Of a stretch of DNA of 64,000 bases, positions 35,728 through 43,827 are shown piece by piece. The notes beneath the pieces were generated by a model. That model searched no databases. It had not been told where the DNA came from and saw only the letters and a program-made list of their open reading frames with translations. How positions within the stretch are numbered: position 1 is the first letter of the stretch; the number at the start of each line of letters is the position of its first letter. The stretch comes from Fredinandcohnia aciditolerans (GTDB lineage Bacteria; Bacillota; Bacilli; Bacillales; Bacillaceae_L): contig QGHH01000010.1 of NCBI GenBank assembly GCA_003640645.1, forward strand, positions 1 to 64,000, in the 5' to 3' direction. The position numbers and the translations under genes were made by a program.

Positions 35728-36300
35728 CTATCTTTTTTCAATTGCAATTATAAAAGGTGGATTGTTCATTTGATTCATAAATCGGTACATTAATACGTGA
35801 GCGCTGTTTTGGTCCAGTGTTGAACAGTATTCTATCAGCTGATCTCGTTCAACTGCACCTTCTTCATGACCATGGTACACAACAAGTACTATAATACCTT
35901 CAGGCTTCATGATAGTAAGTAATTGTTCAATTGCCTCAATCGTAGAATCAGCTTTTGTAACAATTTCCTTATTCCCTCCAGGCAAATACCCCAAATTAAA
36001 AACTGCCCCTGCAATTTTACCGCGGGCTTCAGTGGGAATCGTCATTAAAAGTTGACTATGGCTTTCTTGAAATAAACGAACACGATCAAACAGGTCTTGC
36101 TCTTTTAAACGAGTGGTTGTGTTTTCGATAGCTTCTTTTTGAATGTCAAAGCCGAAAACCTGTCCATTTTCACCAACTAAAGAAGCAAGCAATGCTGTGT
36201 CGTGACCATTTCCAATTGTAGCATCAACTGCATAATCCCCTTCACTAACAGCAAATTTAAGTAATTTACGGGCAAATGGAAGTATACGATCTAATTTCAT
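35728..36300 (-). CDS. ytqB: class I SAM-dependent methyltransferase YtqB
   Basis: The 190-residue protein has a Rossmann methyltransferase fold: the SAM loop VDATIGNGHDTALLASLVG near residue 25, an acidic end of strand 2 in VFGFDIQ near 50, and the NLGYLPGGNKEI active-site region near 107. It belongs to the PF06962 group, related to RNA methyltransferases; its substrate in Bacillus is not settled. Its ATG overlaps the ytqA stop codon by four bases (ATGA), so the pair are translated together. Confidence 0.9.
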   Translation of the reverse strand: MKLDRILPFARKLLKFAVSEGDYAVDATIGNGHDTALLASLVGENGQVFGFDIQKEAIENTTTRLKEQDLFDRVRLFQESHSQLLMTIPTEARGKIAGAVFNLGYLPGGNKEIVTKADSTIEAIEQLLTIMKPEGIIVLVVYHGHEEGAVERDQLIEYCSTLDQNSAHVLMYRFMNQMNNPPFIIAIEKR

Positions 36301-37259
36301 ACGTTTTCAGCTACCCTCTTATAAAATTTTCCTTGATAGCTGTCACGACGTTTCAATTCGGCATCTATTGTATTTAGTACCTCCCATTTATTCACACTCC
36401 ACATTGGCCCAACCATTAAATCAATGGGACCATCCCCGGTAATACGATGAACAATCATTTCTGGTGGTAAAACTTCTAGCTGGTCACAAACTAATTGTAC
36501 ATAATCATCAAAAGAGAGAAATTCCAATAGTCCTTTTTCATATTGCTTCACCATAGGTGTTCCTTTTAATAAATGTAGCAAATGAATTTTGATACCTTGT
36601 ACATCAAGTTTCGCTACTTCTTGAGCTGTATCCATCATCATTTCTGGTGTTTCCTGTGGGAGGCCATTAATAATATGGGAGCAAATCCGAATATTATGTT
36701 TACGAAGTTTATTTACTCCTTCAACATAACACTGAAAATCATGTGCTCGGTTAATAAGCTGTGCTGTTTTTTCATGTACAGTTTGTAAACCTAGCTCAAC
36801 CCAGAGGTAGGTTCTTTCATTTAGTTCAGCTAAATATTCGACAACATCATCAGGAAGACAATCAGGCCTTGTAGCAATAGAGATTCCGACTACTCCTTCT
36901 TGACTTAAAACGGGTTCAAACCTTTCACGCAATACTTCAACAGGTGCGTGGGTGTTTGTGAACGCTTGGAAGTATGCCATGTACTTACCATCTTTCCATT
37001 TTTCGTGCATTTTATCTTTAATTGTATGGAATTGTGTAAGTATATCATCTGCACGGTTTCCGGCAAAATCACCTGACCCTGAGACACTACAAAAAGTACA
37101 TCCACCATGTGCGACTGTACCGTCACGGTTTGGACAGTCAAACCCTCCATCAAGGGCTACTTTAAATACTTTATGTCCAAATGTATGACGCAGGTGGTAA
37201 TTCCATGTATGGTAACGTTTATTATCTGTTGAATATGAAAATGGATTTCCTTGAGGCAT
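36297..37259 (-). CDS. ytqA: TIGR01212 family radical SAM protein YtqA
   Basis: The radical SAM protein carries its iron-sulphur cysteines in FDCPNRDGTVAHGGCTFC near residue 42, the spacing specific to the YtqA/E. coli YhcC family. Later segments ISIATRPDCLPDDVVEYL and WVELGLQTVHEKT match the family barrel. The length is 320. ATG 37259 follows AGGAGGGGCGATTTT. It lies upstream of, and overlaps, ytqB; a radical SAM enzyme and a methyltransferase in one unit suggests RNA or small-molecule modification, which is inference. Confidence 0.92.
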   Translation of the reverse strand: MPQGNPFSYSTDNKRYHTWNYHLRHTFGHKVFKVALDGGFDCPNRDGTVAHGGCTFCSVSGSGDFAGNRADDILTQFHTIKDKMHEKWKDGKYMAYFQAFTNTHAPVEVLRERFEPVLSQEGVVGISIATRPDCLPDDVVEYLAELNERTYLWVELGLQTVHEKTAQLINRAHDFQCYVEGVNKLRKHNIRICSHIINGLPQETPEMMMDTAQEVAKLDVQGIKIHLLHLLKGTPMVKQYEKGLLEFLSFDDYVQLVCDQLEVLPPEMIVHRITGDGPIDLMVGPMWSVNKWEVLNTIDAELKRRDSYQGKFYKRVAENV

Positions 37260-37344
37260 AAAATCGCCCCTCCTAACTAAGATAAGAATGTGCTATGTAA
37301 ATTTTAGCACGGGGGCTTTTAAGAACTCAAATGGAAATTCGAAG

Positions 37345-37410
37345 ATCAAAAACTAAGAACACACTTTATGTGGCAAGCATCTTTTTTGACCCTTCTCGTA
37401 AGCGTGGGGG
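37345..37410. repeat. AACTAAGAAC...TGTGGCAAG dispersed repeat fragment
   Basis: The segment AAAAACTAAGAACACACTTT followed by ATGTGGCAAGCATCTTTTTT and GACCCTTCTCGTAAGCG is a diverged copy of the inner block of the metK-leader repeat near 32.18-32.24 kb. It lies in the 253-bp gap upstream of ytqA and ytzC. Confidence 0.5.
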
Positions 37411-37512
37411 CTTTATAAATTGGAAATAACTTTATGAGAGAAGAAATGAAGGATGAACAAACTATAGTAGAGAAGGCTTTTGCTTCTCATTTCGAATGTA
37501 GGAGGGGGAAGA

Positions 37513-37797
37513 ATGGCTACTCGACAATCAGTAGATGCCTTTTTACAGCGCTGTGAGGATTCGATCCGAAATGCTCAGGAACAAATTACGACTGCTAGAA
37601 GACAGGAGCATTATAATACAACGGAATATACAGATGCTCAAATGCAATTGGAAGAAGTCACTAATGAACTAGCAAAATTAGCTCAAAGTTGTAATGATCA
37701 GCAACGAGAGCAATTGCACCGAATGAGGTTGCAATTACAGCAACTTCAAAATGATATGACCTTGGATGTAAACGTGATTCAACAGTATAAGATGTAG
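37513..37797 (+). CDS. ytzC: YtzC-like coiled-coil protein (DUF2524)
   Basis: The 94-residue protein is almost entirely helical and rich in Gln, Glu and Leu, with heptad-like hydrophobic spacing (QLEEVTNELAKLAQSC; LHRMRLQLQQLQNDM), so it probably forms a coiled coil. It matches Bacillus YtzC in size and position next to ytqA. ATG 37513 follows GTAGGAGGGGGAAGA; the frame is open 11 codons upstream without a good site. Function is unknown. A second small gene follows 11 bp later. Confidence 0.85.
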   Translation: MATRQSVDAFLQRCEDSIRNAQEQITTARRQEHYNTTEYTDAQMQLEEVTNELAKLAQSCNDQQREQLHRMRLQLQQLQNDMTLDVNVIQQYKM

Positions 37798-37808
37798 GGG
37801 ATGAATTC

Positions 37809-37970
37809 ATGAAAAAGCGTTCGAAACAAAATAATCCAGAGCAAAAAACAAAAAACGGTGTAAACAGCAATGATTTGGAGTTCGGGCAGGACTTTGATCC
37901 TGTGAAAAAATCAAAGCAAAACTATCTAAAAAAGGGACAACCAATCAAATCAAAACAACGTCCCGAATAA
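37809..37970 (+). CDS. small basic hydrophilic protein (53 aa), possibly spore-related
   Basis: This short gene encodes a 53-residue lysine-, asparagine- and glutamine-rich protein with no hydrophobic segment (MKKRSKQNNPEQKTKNG..., NDLEFGQDFDPVKKS...). The composition and the EFGQDF motif loosely recall small acid-soluble spore proteins, but I cannot assign a family. ATG 37809 is eight bases after AGGGG, 11 bp from ytzC, so the two are probably one transcript. A strong terminator follows. Confidence 0.65.
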   Translation: MKKRSKQNNPEQKTKNGVNSNDLEFGQDFDPVKKSKQNYLKKGQPIKSKQRPE

Positions 37971-37971
37971 A

Positions 37972-38011
37972 TGACAAACCGTCAAGCGAAAATCGCTTGT
38001 CGGTTTGTTTT
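37972..38011 (+). terminator. terminator of ytzC and the 53-aa gene
   Basis: ACAAACCG-TCAAGCGA and TCGCTTG-TCGGTTTGT form a 16-bp stem with one bulge, followed by six T. Confidence 0.85.
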
Positions 38012-38039
38012 TTGTGTCCATTTATAGTAGCGCAGCTTT

Positions 38040-38600
38040 AAAAAGTAATTTGCCTTGCATGCTCACGCTCTTAAATCGCCTGAGCATGCAACGTGACACC
38101 GCCCTTGCGGTACACGCCCACGCTGACTTCTCCTAAGCATGTACCGTGACACCGCCCTTGCGGTACAGGCTCACGCTGAAATTACTCGAGCATGTACTGT
38201 GACACTGGTCTTGCGGTACGCGCCCACGCTGACTTCTCCTGCGCATGTACTGTGACACTGCCCTTGTGGTGCAGGCTCACGCTGAAATTACTTGAGCATG
38301 TAATGTGACACTGGCCTTGCGGTACACGCCCACGCTGACTTCTCCTGAGCATGTACTGTGACACTGCCCTTGCGGTACACGCCCACGCTGACTTCTCCTA
38401 AGCATGTACCGTGACATCGCCCTTGCGGTACACGCCCACGCTGAAATTACCTAAGCATATACCGTGACACCGCCCTGGCGATACATGCTCACGCTGAAAT
38501 TACTCGAGCATGTACTGTGACACTGGTCTTGCGGTACACCCCACGCTGAAATTACCTAAGCATGTACCGTGACAATAAAAATTCCCGAGCATGTTCACTT
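38040..38600. repeat. tandem array 2: about 10 units of 53 bp
   Basis: GTGACA recurs at 38093, 38146, 38199, 38252, 38305, 38358, 38411, 38464 and 38517 (53-bp steps), then 38569. Units contain GTACCG...CGGTAC, an inverted pair around TGACACCGCCCTTG, giving a stem. Two subtypes alternate in the first five units: one with CGCCCACGCTGACTTCTCCT, the other with GGCTCACGCTGAAATTACT, so a 106-bp double unit exists. The array is GC-richer than its surroundings. It begins just after a terminator and ends about 100 bp before yttB. No believable gene lies inside. Confidence 0.92.
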
Positions 38601-38706
38601 TTGTGTCCATTTATCCGAATACTTTTTTAAATTGAATTAACAAGAGGAAAGGAATAAAATATTTTTTGGTATAGGATAAATACGTGAATATATAGGAGGT
38701 GCCCGT

Positions 38707-39891
38707 ATGCCGAGAGCGCTTTGGATGATTATTATTGGAATGATCATTAATGTAACAGGTTCATCTTTTTTATGGCCGTTAAACGCGATTTACATTCATG
38801 GTCATCTTGGTAAATCTTTATCTGTTGCAGGTCTTGTATTAATGATTAATGCGGGTGCAACCGTTATTGGAAATTTAGTAGGGGGCGTGTTATTTGATAA
38901 AATTGGTGGCTATAAATCAATTCTGACAGGAATCTTGATTTCATTAGTGGCTCTAATTGGACTGACCTTTTACCATGGATGGCCACATTATGTAATTTTC
39001 CTAACAATCATTGGACTTGGTACAGGTATGGTATTCCCAGCCATGTTTGCCATGGCAGGAGCTGTTTGGCCAGAAGGTGGGAGAAAGTCATTTAATGCCG
39101 TTTATATCGCGCAAAACTTAGGAGTTGCGATTGGATCAGGGCTTGGTGGCTTTGTGGCATCTTATTCATTTGATTATATTTTTATGGCGAATACATTTAT
39201 GTATATTCTATTTTTCTTAGTGGCTTTGTTTGGTTACCGTGGAATTCATGCTGAAAAGGCTACTCAATCAAGCCTACTAGAACAATCAAAAATGGTTAAA
39301 AATCGCTCAAAATTAACAGCGTTATTAATTCTTTGTATTGGTTATGTTTTATGTTGGGTGGCCTATGTGCAATGGCAAGCCACCATTTCAAGCTATACAC
39401 AGGACATCGGGATTACATTAAAGCAATATAGCTTATTATGGACAGTAAATGGAGGCTTAATCGTTCTCGGGCAGCCATTACTGAATGTGGCGATAAAATC
39501 ATTTGCAAAATCCTTGAAAAAACAAATTATTATAGGAATTCTAATTTTTATTTGTTCTTTTCTTATTGTTTCAACGGCAAACTCATTTAGTGGATTTCTA
39601 GTTGCGATGATTATATTAACAGTTGGAGAAATGTTTGTATGGCCAGCTGTACCGACCATTGCAAACGATCTTGCACCAAAAGGGCGCGAAGGTTTTTACC
39701 AAGGGATTGTAAATAGTATGGCAACTGGCGGGCGTATGATTGGACCAGTACTAGGTGGAATGCTTGTTGACTTATGGGGGATGAGCATGTTATTTACGGT
39801 ATTAGCGGTATTATTGTTCGTATCCATCTTCACCACCATGATTTATGATAAAAAATTAAAAGAAAAAACGAGTGTTGTTATTAGTGCATAA
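38707..39891 (+). CDS. yttB: MFS transporter (YttB-like)
   Basis: This is a 394-residue major facilitator with about 12 hydrophobic helices. The conserved loop 2-3 motif is GGVLFDKIGGYKS near residue 60 and a second half-signature GGMLVDLWGMS lies near 358. Drug-type exporters share this layout but no substrate can be inferred. ATG 38707 has AGGAGGTG seven bases upstream. B. subtilis YttB lies in the same place, upstream of leuS; here a sigma-54 unit and nirK are inserted between them. Confidence 0.85.
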   Translation: MPRALWMIIIGMIINVTGSSFLWPLNAIYIHGHLGKSLSVAGLVLMINAGATVIGNLVGGVLFDKIGGYKSILTGILISLVALIGLTFYHGWPHYVIFLTIIGLGTGMVFPAMFAMAGAVWPEGGRKSFNAVYIAQNLGVAIGSGLGGFVASYSFDYIFMANTFMYILFFLVALFGYRGIHAEKATQSSLLEQSKMVKNRSKLTALLILCIGYVLCWVAYVQWQATISSYTQDIGITLKQYSLLWTVNGGLIVLGQPLLNVAIKSFAKSLKKQIIIGILIFICSFLIVSTANSFSGFLVAMIILTVGEMFVWPAVPTIANDLAPKGREGFYQGIVNSMATGGRMIGPVLGGMLVDLWGMSMLFTVLAVLLFVSIFTTMIYDKKLKEKTSVVISA

Positions 39892-39892
39892 C

Positions 39893-39934
39893 GAAAAAGA
39901 CTTGATACAAAAACTGTATCAGGTCTTTTTTTAT
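39893..39934 (+). terminator. terminator of yttB
   Basis: AAAAAGACTTGATAC and GTATCAGGTCTTTTT form a stem with a G-U pair, then further T residues. Confidence 0.85.
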
Positions 39935-40007
39935 CCTCTTTAATGAATACCTATTCAGATGATATGATGAACATATAAAGGGAGAATAAAGAGGGTGTGT
40001 GGAGTAT

Positions 40008-41381
40008 ATGTTTAATCACAATGATTTCGAGTTCAAAAACAAAATTCTTGAAACGATTATTGACACTGCTTATGAATGGATTGTTGTAGTAGATCATCAA
40101 GGGAAAATTGTGTATATGAATAAAAATTATTGTGATTTCCTTGAAGTCAATCGAGAAGAGGTAATTGGAACACATGTAACAAAGGTAATCGAAAACACAA
40201 GAATGCATATTGTTGTTCAAACCGGTGAAGAAGAAATCGGTAGTCCGCATTATATAAAAGGAAATTATATGATTGCAAATCGAATACCGATTTATTCTGA
40301 TCATACAATAGTTGGGGCAGTAGGGGCCGTTATTTTTAAAGATACAAAGGCTTTAAATAAGATGAATAGTCATATTAAGAGCTTAATGTCACAGCTGCAA
40401 ACCTATATTGAGGATTGGCAGGAAAACAATGGGGCTAAATATACGTTAACTGATATTAAAACGGTTTCAAAGCAAGTGCTAGAATTGAAAGAAAAGGTTA
40501 AAAGTATCGCATCAGGTGATATTTCTGTTTTAATTCGGGGTGAAAGTGGAACTGGAAAAGAATTGTTCGCGCACAGTATTCATCAACTGAGTGAAAGAAG
40601 TCAAAATCCTTTTATTAAAATTAATTGTGGAGCAATCCCTGAGCATTTATTAGAATCAGAGTTATTTGGTTATGAAGAGGGAGCATTCACTGGAGCCAAA
40701 AAAGGAGGGAAAAAAGGCAAGTTTGTTCTTGCACATGGGGGAACCATTTTTTTAGATGAGGTGGGTGATATGCCACTAAATATGCAGATAAAGCTATTGC
40801 GTGTTCTCCAGGAAAAAGAAGTAGAACCAGTGGGAGCAGTAAAGCCTATCCCAGTTGACGTCCGAGTAATTGCAGCGACGAATCGACCTTTAGAGCAGAT
40901 GATTGAAGAAAATCGATTTCGTGAGGATTTATTTTATCGAATCAATGTAATCCCGTTCAAAATTCCGCCGCTTCGTGAAAGGCCTGAAGATATTGGTCCT
41001 TTAACCCAATTTTTTATTGAAAAAGTTTCAAAGCGTACAGGAAAAAGAATTACTGCTATTGAGGATGAGGTAATGAATATTTTTTACCAACATCAGTGGC
41101 CAGGGAATCTTCGTGAGCTAGAAAATGTAGTAGAGGCTGCTATCCATTTAACAAGTGGGGAAAATATAGAAATCAGTTCCTTACCGGATTATTTAGTTGA
41201 CGATCCCAAATTATTAATCGGTCAAAAAACTTTAAAGGAAATTCTTGAGGATACTGAAAAAAGGGTGCTCGAGAAAACATTACAAAAGTATAGTGACGAT
41301 AAACAATTAGCCGCCAAAGCACTTGGAATAAGTAAATCTAGTATGTATGAAAAACTTAAAAAGTTAAAGCTAGACATGTGA
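40008..41381 (+). CDS. sigma-54-dependent transcriptional activator (PAS, AAA+, Fis-type HTH)
   Basis: The protein senses a signal and drives sigma-54 (SigL) RNA polymerase. It has an N-terminal PAS domain (about residues 15-115), an AAA+ domain with Walker A GESGTGKE, the sigma-54 contact loop GAFTGA and Walker B FLDE, the arginine-containing ATNRPLEQMI and FREDLFYRINV segments, and a C-terminal HTH (QLAAKALGISKSSMYEKL). The length is 457 from ATG 40008; GTG 39999 is also possible. It lies directly upstream of a -24/-12 promoter, three matching enhancer palindromes and the GntP/3-hydroxybutyrate dehydrogenase genes, so it almost certainly controls them. The ligand may be 3-hydroxybutyrate or a product, by inference. 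Confidence 0.95.
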   Translation: MFNHNDFEFKNKILETIIDTAYEWIVVVDHQGKIVYMNKNYCDFLEVNREEVIGTHVTKVIENTRMHIVVQTGEEEIGSPHYIKGNYMIANRIPIYSDHTIVGAVGAVIFKDTKALNKMNSHIKSLMSQLQTYIEDWQENNGAKYTLTDIKTVSKQVLELKEKVKSIASGDISVLIRGESGTGKELFAHSIHQLSERSQNPFIKINCGAIPEHLLESELFGYEEGAFTGAKKGGKKGKFVLAHGGTIFLDEVGDMPLNMQIKLLRVLQEKEVEPVGAVKPIPVDVRVIAATNRPLEQMIEENRFREDLFYRINVIPFKIPPLRERPEDIGPLTQFFIEKVSKRTGKRITAIEDEVMNIFYQHQWPGNLRELENVVEAAIHLTSGENIEISSLPDYLVDDPKLLIGQKTLKEILEDTEKRVLEKTLQKYSDDKQLAAKALGISKSSMYEKLKKLKLDM

Positions 41382-41430
41382 ATTCCAGAAATCCGGAACA
41401 TTATTCCAGATTCCTGGAATTCTTTTTTTG
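41380..41430 (+). terminator. terminator of the activator gene, built from two enhancer sites
   Basis: Bases 41380-41398 pair with 41404-41422 (17 of 19 pairs, five-base loop), followed by seven T. The two arms coincide with the first two TTCCAGA...GGAA palindromes, so the hairpin and the activator sites are the same DNA. Confidence 0.85.
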
Positions 41431-41486
41431 CCCATGTAAACTCAATTTCTAAAAAACTAGGAAACTATCATTCCAGAAATCTGGAA
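41383..41486 (+). promoter_or_regulatory. three enhancer (UAS) palindromes for the sigma-54 activator
   Basis: Three 16-bp sites share TTCCAGA-N3-CYGGAA: TTCCAGAAATCCGGAA at 41383, TTCCAGATTCCTGGAA at 41404 and TTCCAGAAATCTGGAA at 41471. The last is the centre of a perfect 24-bp palindrome (41467-41490, 11-bp arms). They lie 53-157 bp upstream of the -24 element, the usual range for enhancer sites. Confidence 0.85.
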
Positions 41487-41538
41487 TGATAGGATGCACA
41501 ATAAATAAAAAGATGGCGATTTAGTGACCTTTATGATT

Positions 41539-41555
41539 TTGGCACGCTACTTGCA
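41539..41555 (+). promoter_or_regulatory. sigma-54 (SigL) -24/-12 promoter
   Basis: TTGGCACGCTACTTGCA matches the consensus TGGCACG-N4-TTGCW in full. Transcription would begin near 41567 and give a leader of about 150 nt before gntP. Confidence 0.95.
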
Positions 41556-41593
41556 AATTTAAAAACTGAAATAATCAAAAGGAGGTAAATAGA

Positions 41594-41692
41594 GCGAATC
41601 AAAAAAGAGGTCAAAATGAAATTGAAAGCGGTTACCGAGTGAAACAGATTGGAGACAGATTTGTGTATTTAATTGACATTGTTTCAAAATAA
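41594..41692 (+). pseudogene. 32-codon open frame in the leader with a ribosome site but no start codon
   Basis: AAAAGGAGG (41577-41585) is followed eight bases later by GCG at 41594, opening a frame that reads NQKRGQNEIESGYRVKQI and DRFVYLIDIVSK before TAA at 41692. The composition is protein-like, but no ATG, GTG or TTG lies near the ribosome site. It may be a small leader gene whose ATG has changed, a non-canonical start, or chance. A cre-like site lies inside it. It is not counted as expressed. Confidence 0.35.
41623..41636 (+). promoter_or_regulatory. candidate cre (CcpA) site
   Basis: TGAAAGCGGTTACC matches the cre consensus TGWAANCGNTNWCA at 13 of 14 positions. It lies about 56 bp downstream of the predicted sigma-54 start, where CcpA would act as a roadblock. 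Catabolite repression of a 3-hydroxybutyrate operon makes sense, but the site is a prediction. Confidence 0.5.
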
Positions 41693-41715
41693 AATTTAAG
41701 TAAGGGGGATTTAAA

Positions 41716-43035
41716 ATGCTCAGTATGATTGGATTAGTTGGCGGTTTGGCACTTCTCATTTATTTAACAATGAGAGGCATGAACTTACTACTTGCAGGGC
41801 CATTATGTGCTCTAGTTGTAGCAGTTTTAAGTGGTCTACCACTGTTTCCACAGTTAGCTGGTGAGGGAGAAGCAAACTTTGTTGGCAATTATATGAGTGG
41901 ATTTTCAAGTTTCGTTACGTCTTGGTATCTCATGTTCCTATTAGGAGCCATCTTTGGAAAAGTGATGGAGGATAGTGGTGCGGCTGATAGTGTGTCAAAA
42001 TGGATTGTTGATAAATTAGGCATGAAATTTGCCATTTTTGCAATCGTCTTAGCATGTGCAGTTCTCACCTATGGCGGTGTAAGCTTATTTGTTGTTGCTT
42101 TCTCTGTTTATCCAATGGCCATCAGTCTATTTAAAGAAGCCAATTTACCGAGAAGATTTATCCCTGCAACATTAGCTTTTGGTTCTGTTACATTTACAAT
42201 GACATCCGCAGGTTCTCCTGAAATTCAAAACTGGATCCCAATTGAATATTTAGGTACATCTCCACTAGCGGGCTGGGAAGTAAGTGCTATTGTCGCCTTA
42301 TTTATGATGATTTTTGGCGGCTGGTGGTTAAAACGTATGATTAATAAGGCAGTTGCAAATGGAGAAACCTTCGTTTCAAGAGAAAATGACCCAATTGTTG
42401 AAAATAAAGAACTGCCACACCCGATTACAGGACTTATTCCGTTAGCTGTGGTACTTCTGATTTCGTTTTTCTTTCATGACAAACTTGCTCAATCCGCTCT
42501 TATTATTGCGTTATTAGGTGGCGTTATTTCAACGTATTTATTGAATCGAAAGTATTTCACATCGGTTAATAAAGCACTTTCAGAAGGGACAATGGGTGCA
42601 TTAATTGCGATTGGCAACACTGCCGCTGTTGTTGGATTTGGAGGAGTTGCAAAAGCGGTTCCTGCTTTCGAGGTTGCAGTTGATGCGATGACTAGTATCC
42701 CAGGAAGCCCCTTAATTGGAGGAGCAATTGCAGTTAGTGTCATTGCCGGAATGACAGGTTCAGCTTCTGGTGGGCAGGCGATCGCACTTCCATTACTAGC
42801 TCCACATTATGTTGAAGCAGGAGTTAATACAGAGGCACTTCATAGGGTAGTGGCCATTTCGTCAGGTGCACTGGACTCACTCCCACATAATGGCTATGTT
42901 GTAACAACGGTCCGTTCAATCTGTGGAGAATCACATAAAGATGCATATGGTGCAGTTGGTGCGTTAACAGTTATTGTACCAACAATTGGAGTAGCAATAG
43001 CGATTATTTTATTCTCTTTAGGCTTAGGGATTTAG
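41716..43035 (+). CDS. gntP: GntP family permease (probable 3-hydroxybutyrate uptake)
   Basis: The 439-residue membrane protein has 12 or more hydrophobic helices and the GntP family features: FGKVMEDSGAADSVSKWIVDKLG near residue 81, TYGGVSLFVVAFSVYP near 117, GSVTFTMTSAGSPEIQNW near 156 and the C-terminal SGALDSLPHNGYVVTT near 376. GntP members move gluconate or other small hydroxy acids in symport with protons. The 3-hydroxybutyrate dehydrogenase gene 13 bp downstream and the shared sigma-54 promoter suggest that 3-hydroxybutyrate is the substrate. ATG 41716 follows AAGGGGGATTTAAA. Confidence 0.93.
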   Translation: MLSMIGLVGGLALLIYLTMRGMNLLLAGPLCALVVAVLSGLPLFPQLAGEGEANFVGNYMSGFSSFVTSWYLMFLLGAIFGKVMEDSGAADSVSKWIVDKLGMKFAIFAIVLACAVLTYGGVSLFVVAFSVYPMAISLFKEANLPRRFIPATLAFGSVTFTMTSAGSPEIQNWIPIEYLGTSPLAGWEVSAIVALFMMIFGGWWLKRMINKAVANGETFVSRENDPIVENKELPHPITGLIPLAVVLLISFFFHDKLAQSALIIALLGGVISTYLLNRKYFTSVNKALSEGTMGALIAIGNTAAVVGFGGVAKAVPAFEVAVDAMTSIPGSPLIGGAIAVSVIAGMTGSASGGQAIALPLLAPHYVEAGVNTEALHRVVAISSGALDSLPHNGYVVTTVRSICGESHKDAYGAVGALTVIVPTIGVAIAIILFSLGLGI

Positions 43036-43048
43036 GAGGAAGGACGTC

Positions 43049-43825
43049 ATGTTTACAAATCAGGTTATCTTAATTACCGGTGCGGCAAGAGGGATTGGAT
43101 TTGAAATGGGAAAAACCTTTGCTAAGAATGGCGCACGTGTTGTGTTAACGGATGTAGATGAGTCGGCAGTAAAAAGATCCGCATCAGTGCTTCAGGAGGC
43201 AGGATATGAAGCGATTGGTTTAAAATGTAACGTCACAAATGAATTAGAAATTATTGAGATGATTAATAATACTGTTGCGGAATACGGAAGAATTGATTGT
43301 CTAATCAACAATGCAGGGTTGCAGCATGTGTCTCCAATTGAAGAATTTCCAAAAGAAAAATTTGAACTATTATTATCCGTTATGCTTACTGCCCCATTTG
43401 TGGCAATGAAGAATGTCTTTCCCATTATGAAACAACAGAAGTTTGGACGGATTATTAATATGGCTTCCATAAATGGTTTAATAGGTTTTGCTGGTAAAGC
43501 TGCCTACAATAGCGCAAAGCATGGGGTAATAGGATTAACAAAGGTTGCTGCATTAGAAGGCGCTGAGCATGGAATTACAGTAAATGCAGTATGTCCTGGG
43601 TATGTCGATACACCACTTGTAAGGAATCAACTTGTAGATTTAGCCAAGACACGAAAAGTGGATTTGGAAAAGGTTTTGGAGGAGGTTATTTATCCCCTTG
43701 TCCCACAGAAGCGCCTTTTAGAGGTTGAGGAAATTGCAAATTACGTTATGTTTTTAGCAAGTGAACATGGAAGAGGAATAACTGGTCAGGCATGTGTAAT
43801 TGATGGGGGCTATACAGCACAATAA
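43049..43825 (+). CDS. 3-hydroxybutyrate dehydrogenase
   Basis: This short-chain dehydrogenase oxidises (R)-3-hydroxybutyrate to acetoacetate with NAD+. The Rossmann TGAARGIGFEMG is at residue 10, NNAGLQHVSPIEEFP near 88 is the hallmark of the hydroxybutyrate subgroup, Ser and the YxxxK pair lie in INMASINGLIGFAGKAAYNSAKHG near 135-155, and ITVNAVCPGYVDTPLV follows. The length is 258. ATG 43049 follows TAGGAGGAAGGACGTC. It ends the sigma-54 operon and is closed by a terminator. Confidence 0.94.
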   Translation: MFTNQVILITGAARGIGFEMGKTFAKNGARVVLTDVDESAVKRSASVLQEAGYEAIGLKCNVTNELEIIEMINNTVAEYGRIDCLINNAGLQHVSPIEEFPKEKFELLLSVMLTAPFVAMKNVFPIMKQQKFGRIINMASINGLIGFAGKAAYNSAKHGVIGLTKVAALEGAEHGITVNAVCPGYVDTPLVRNQLVDLAKTRKVDLEKVLEEVIYPLVPQKRLLEVEEIANYVMFLASEHGRGITGQACVIDGGYTAQ

Positions 43826-43827
43826 AA

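Noticed and set aside
35575-35793. 72-codon forward frame after ytpB
   Set aside because: It is composed mostly of the AGACTGT-ended repeat and runs into antisense ytqB.
38182-38364. Minus-strand open frame of 60 codons in array 2
   Set aside because: It is a translation of the 53-bp repeats, with no ribosome site or recognisable protein pattern.
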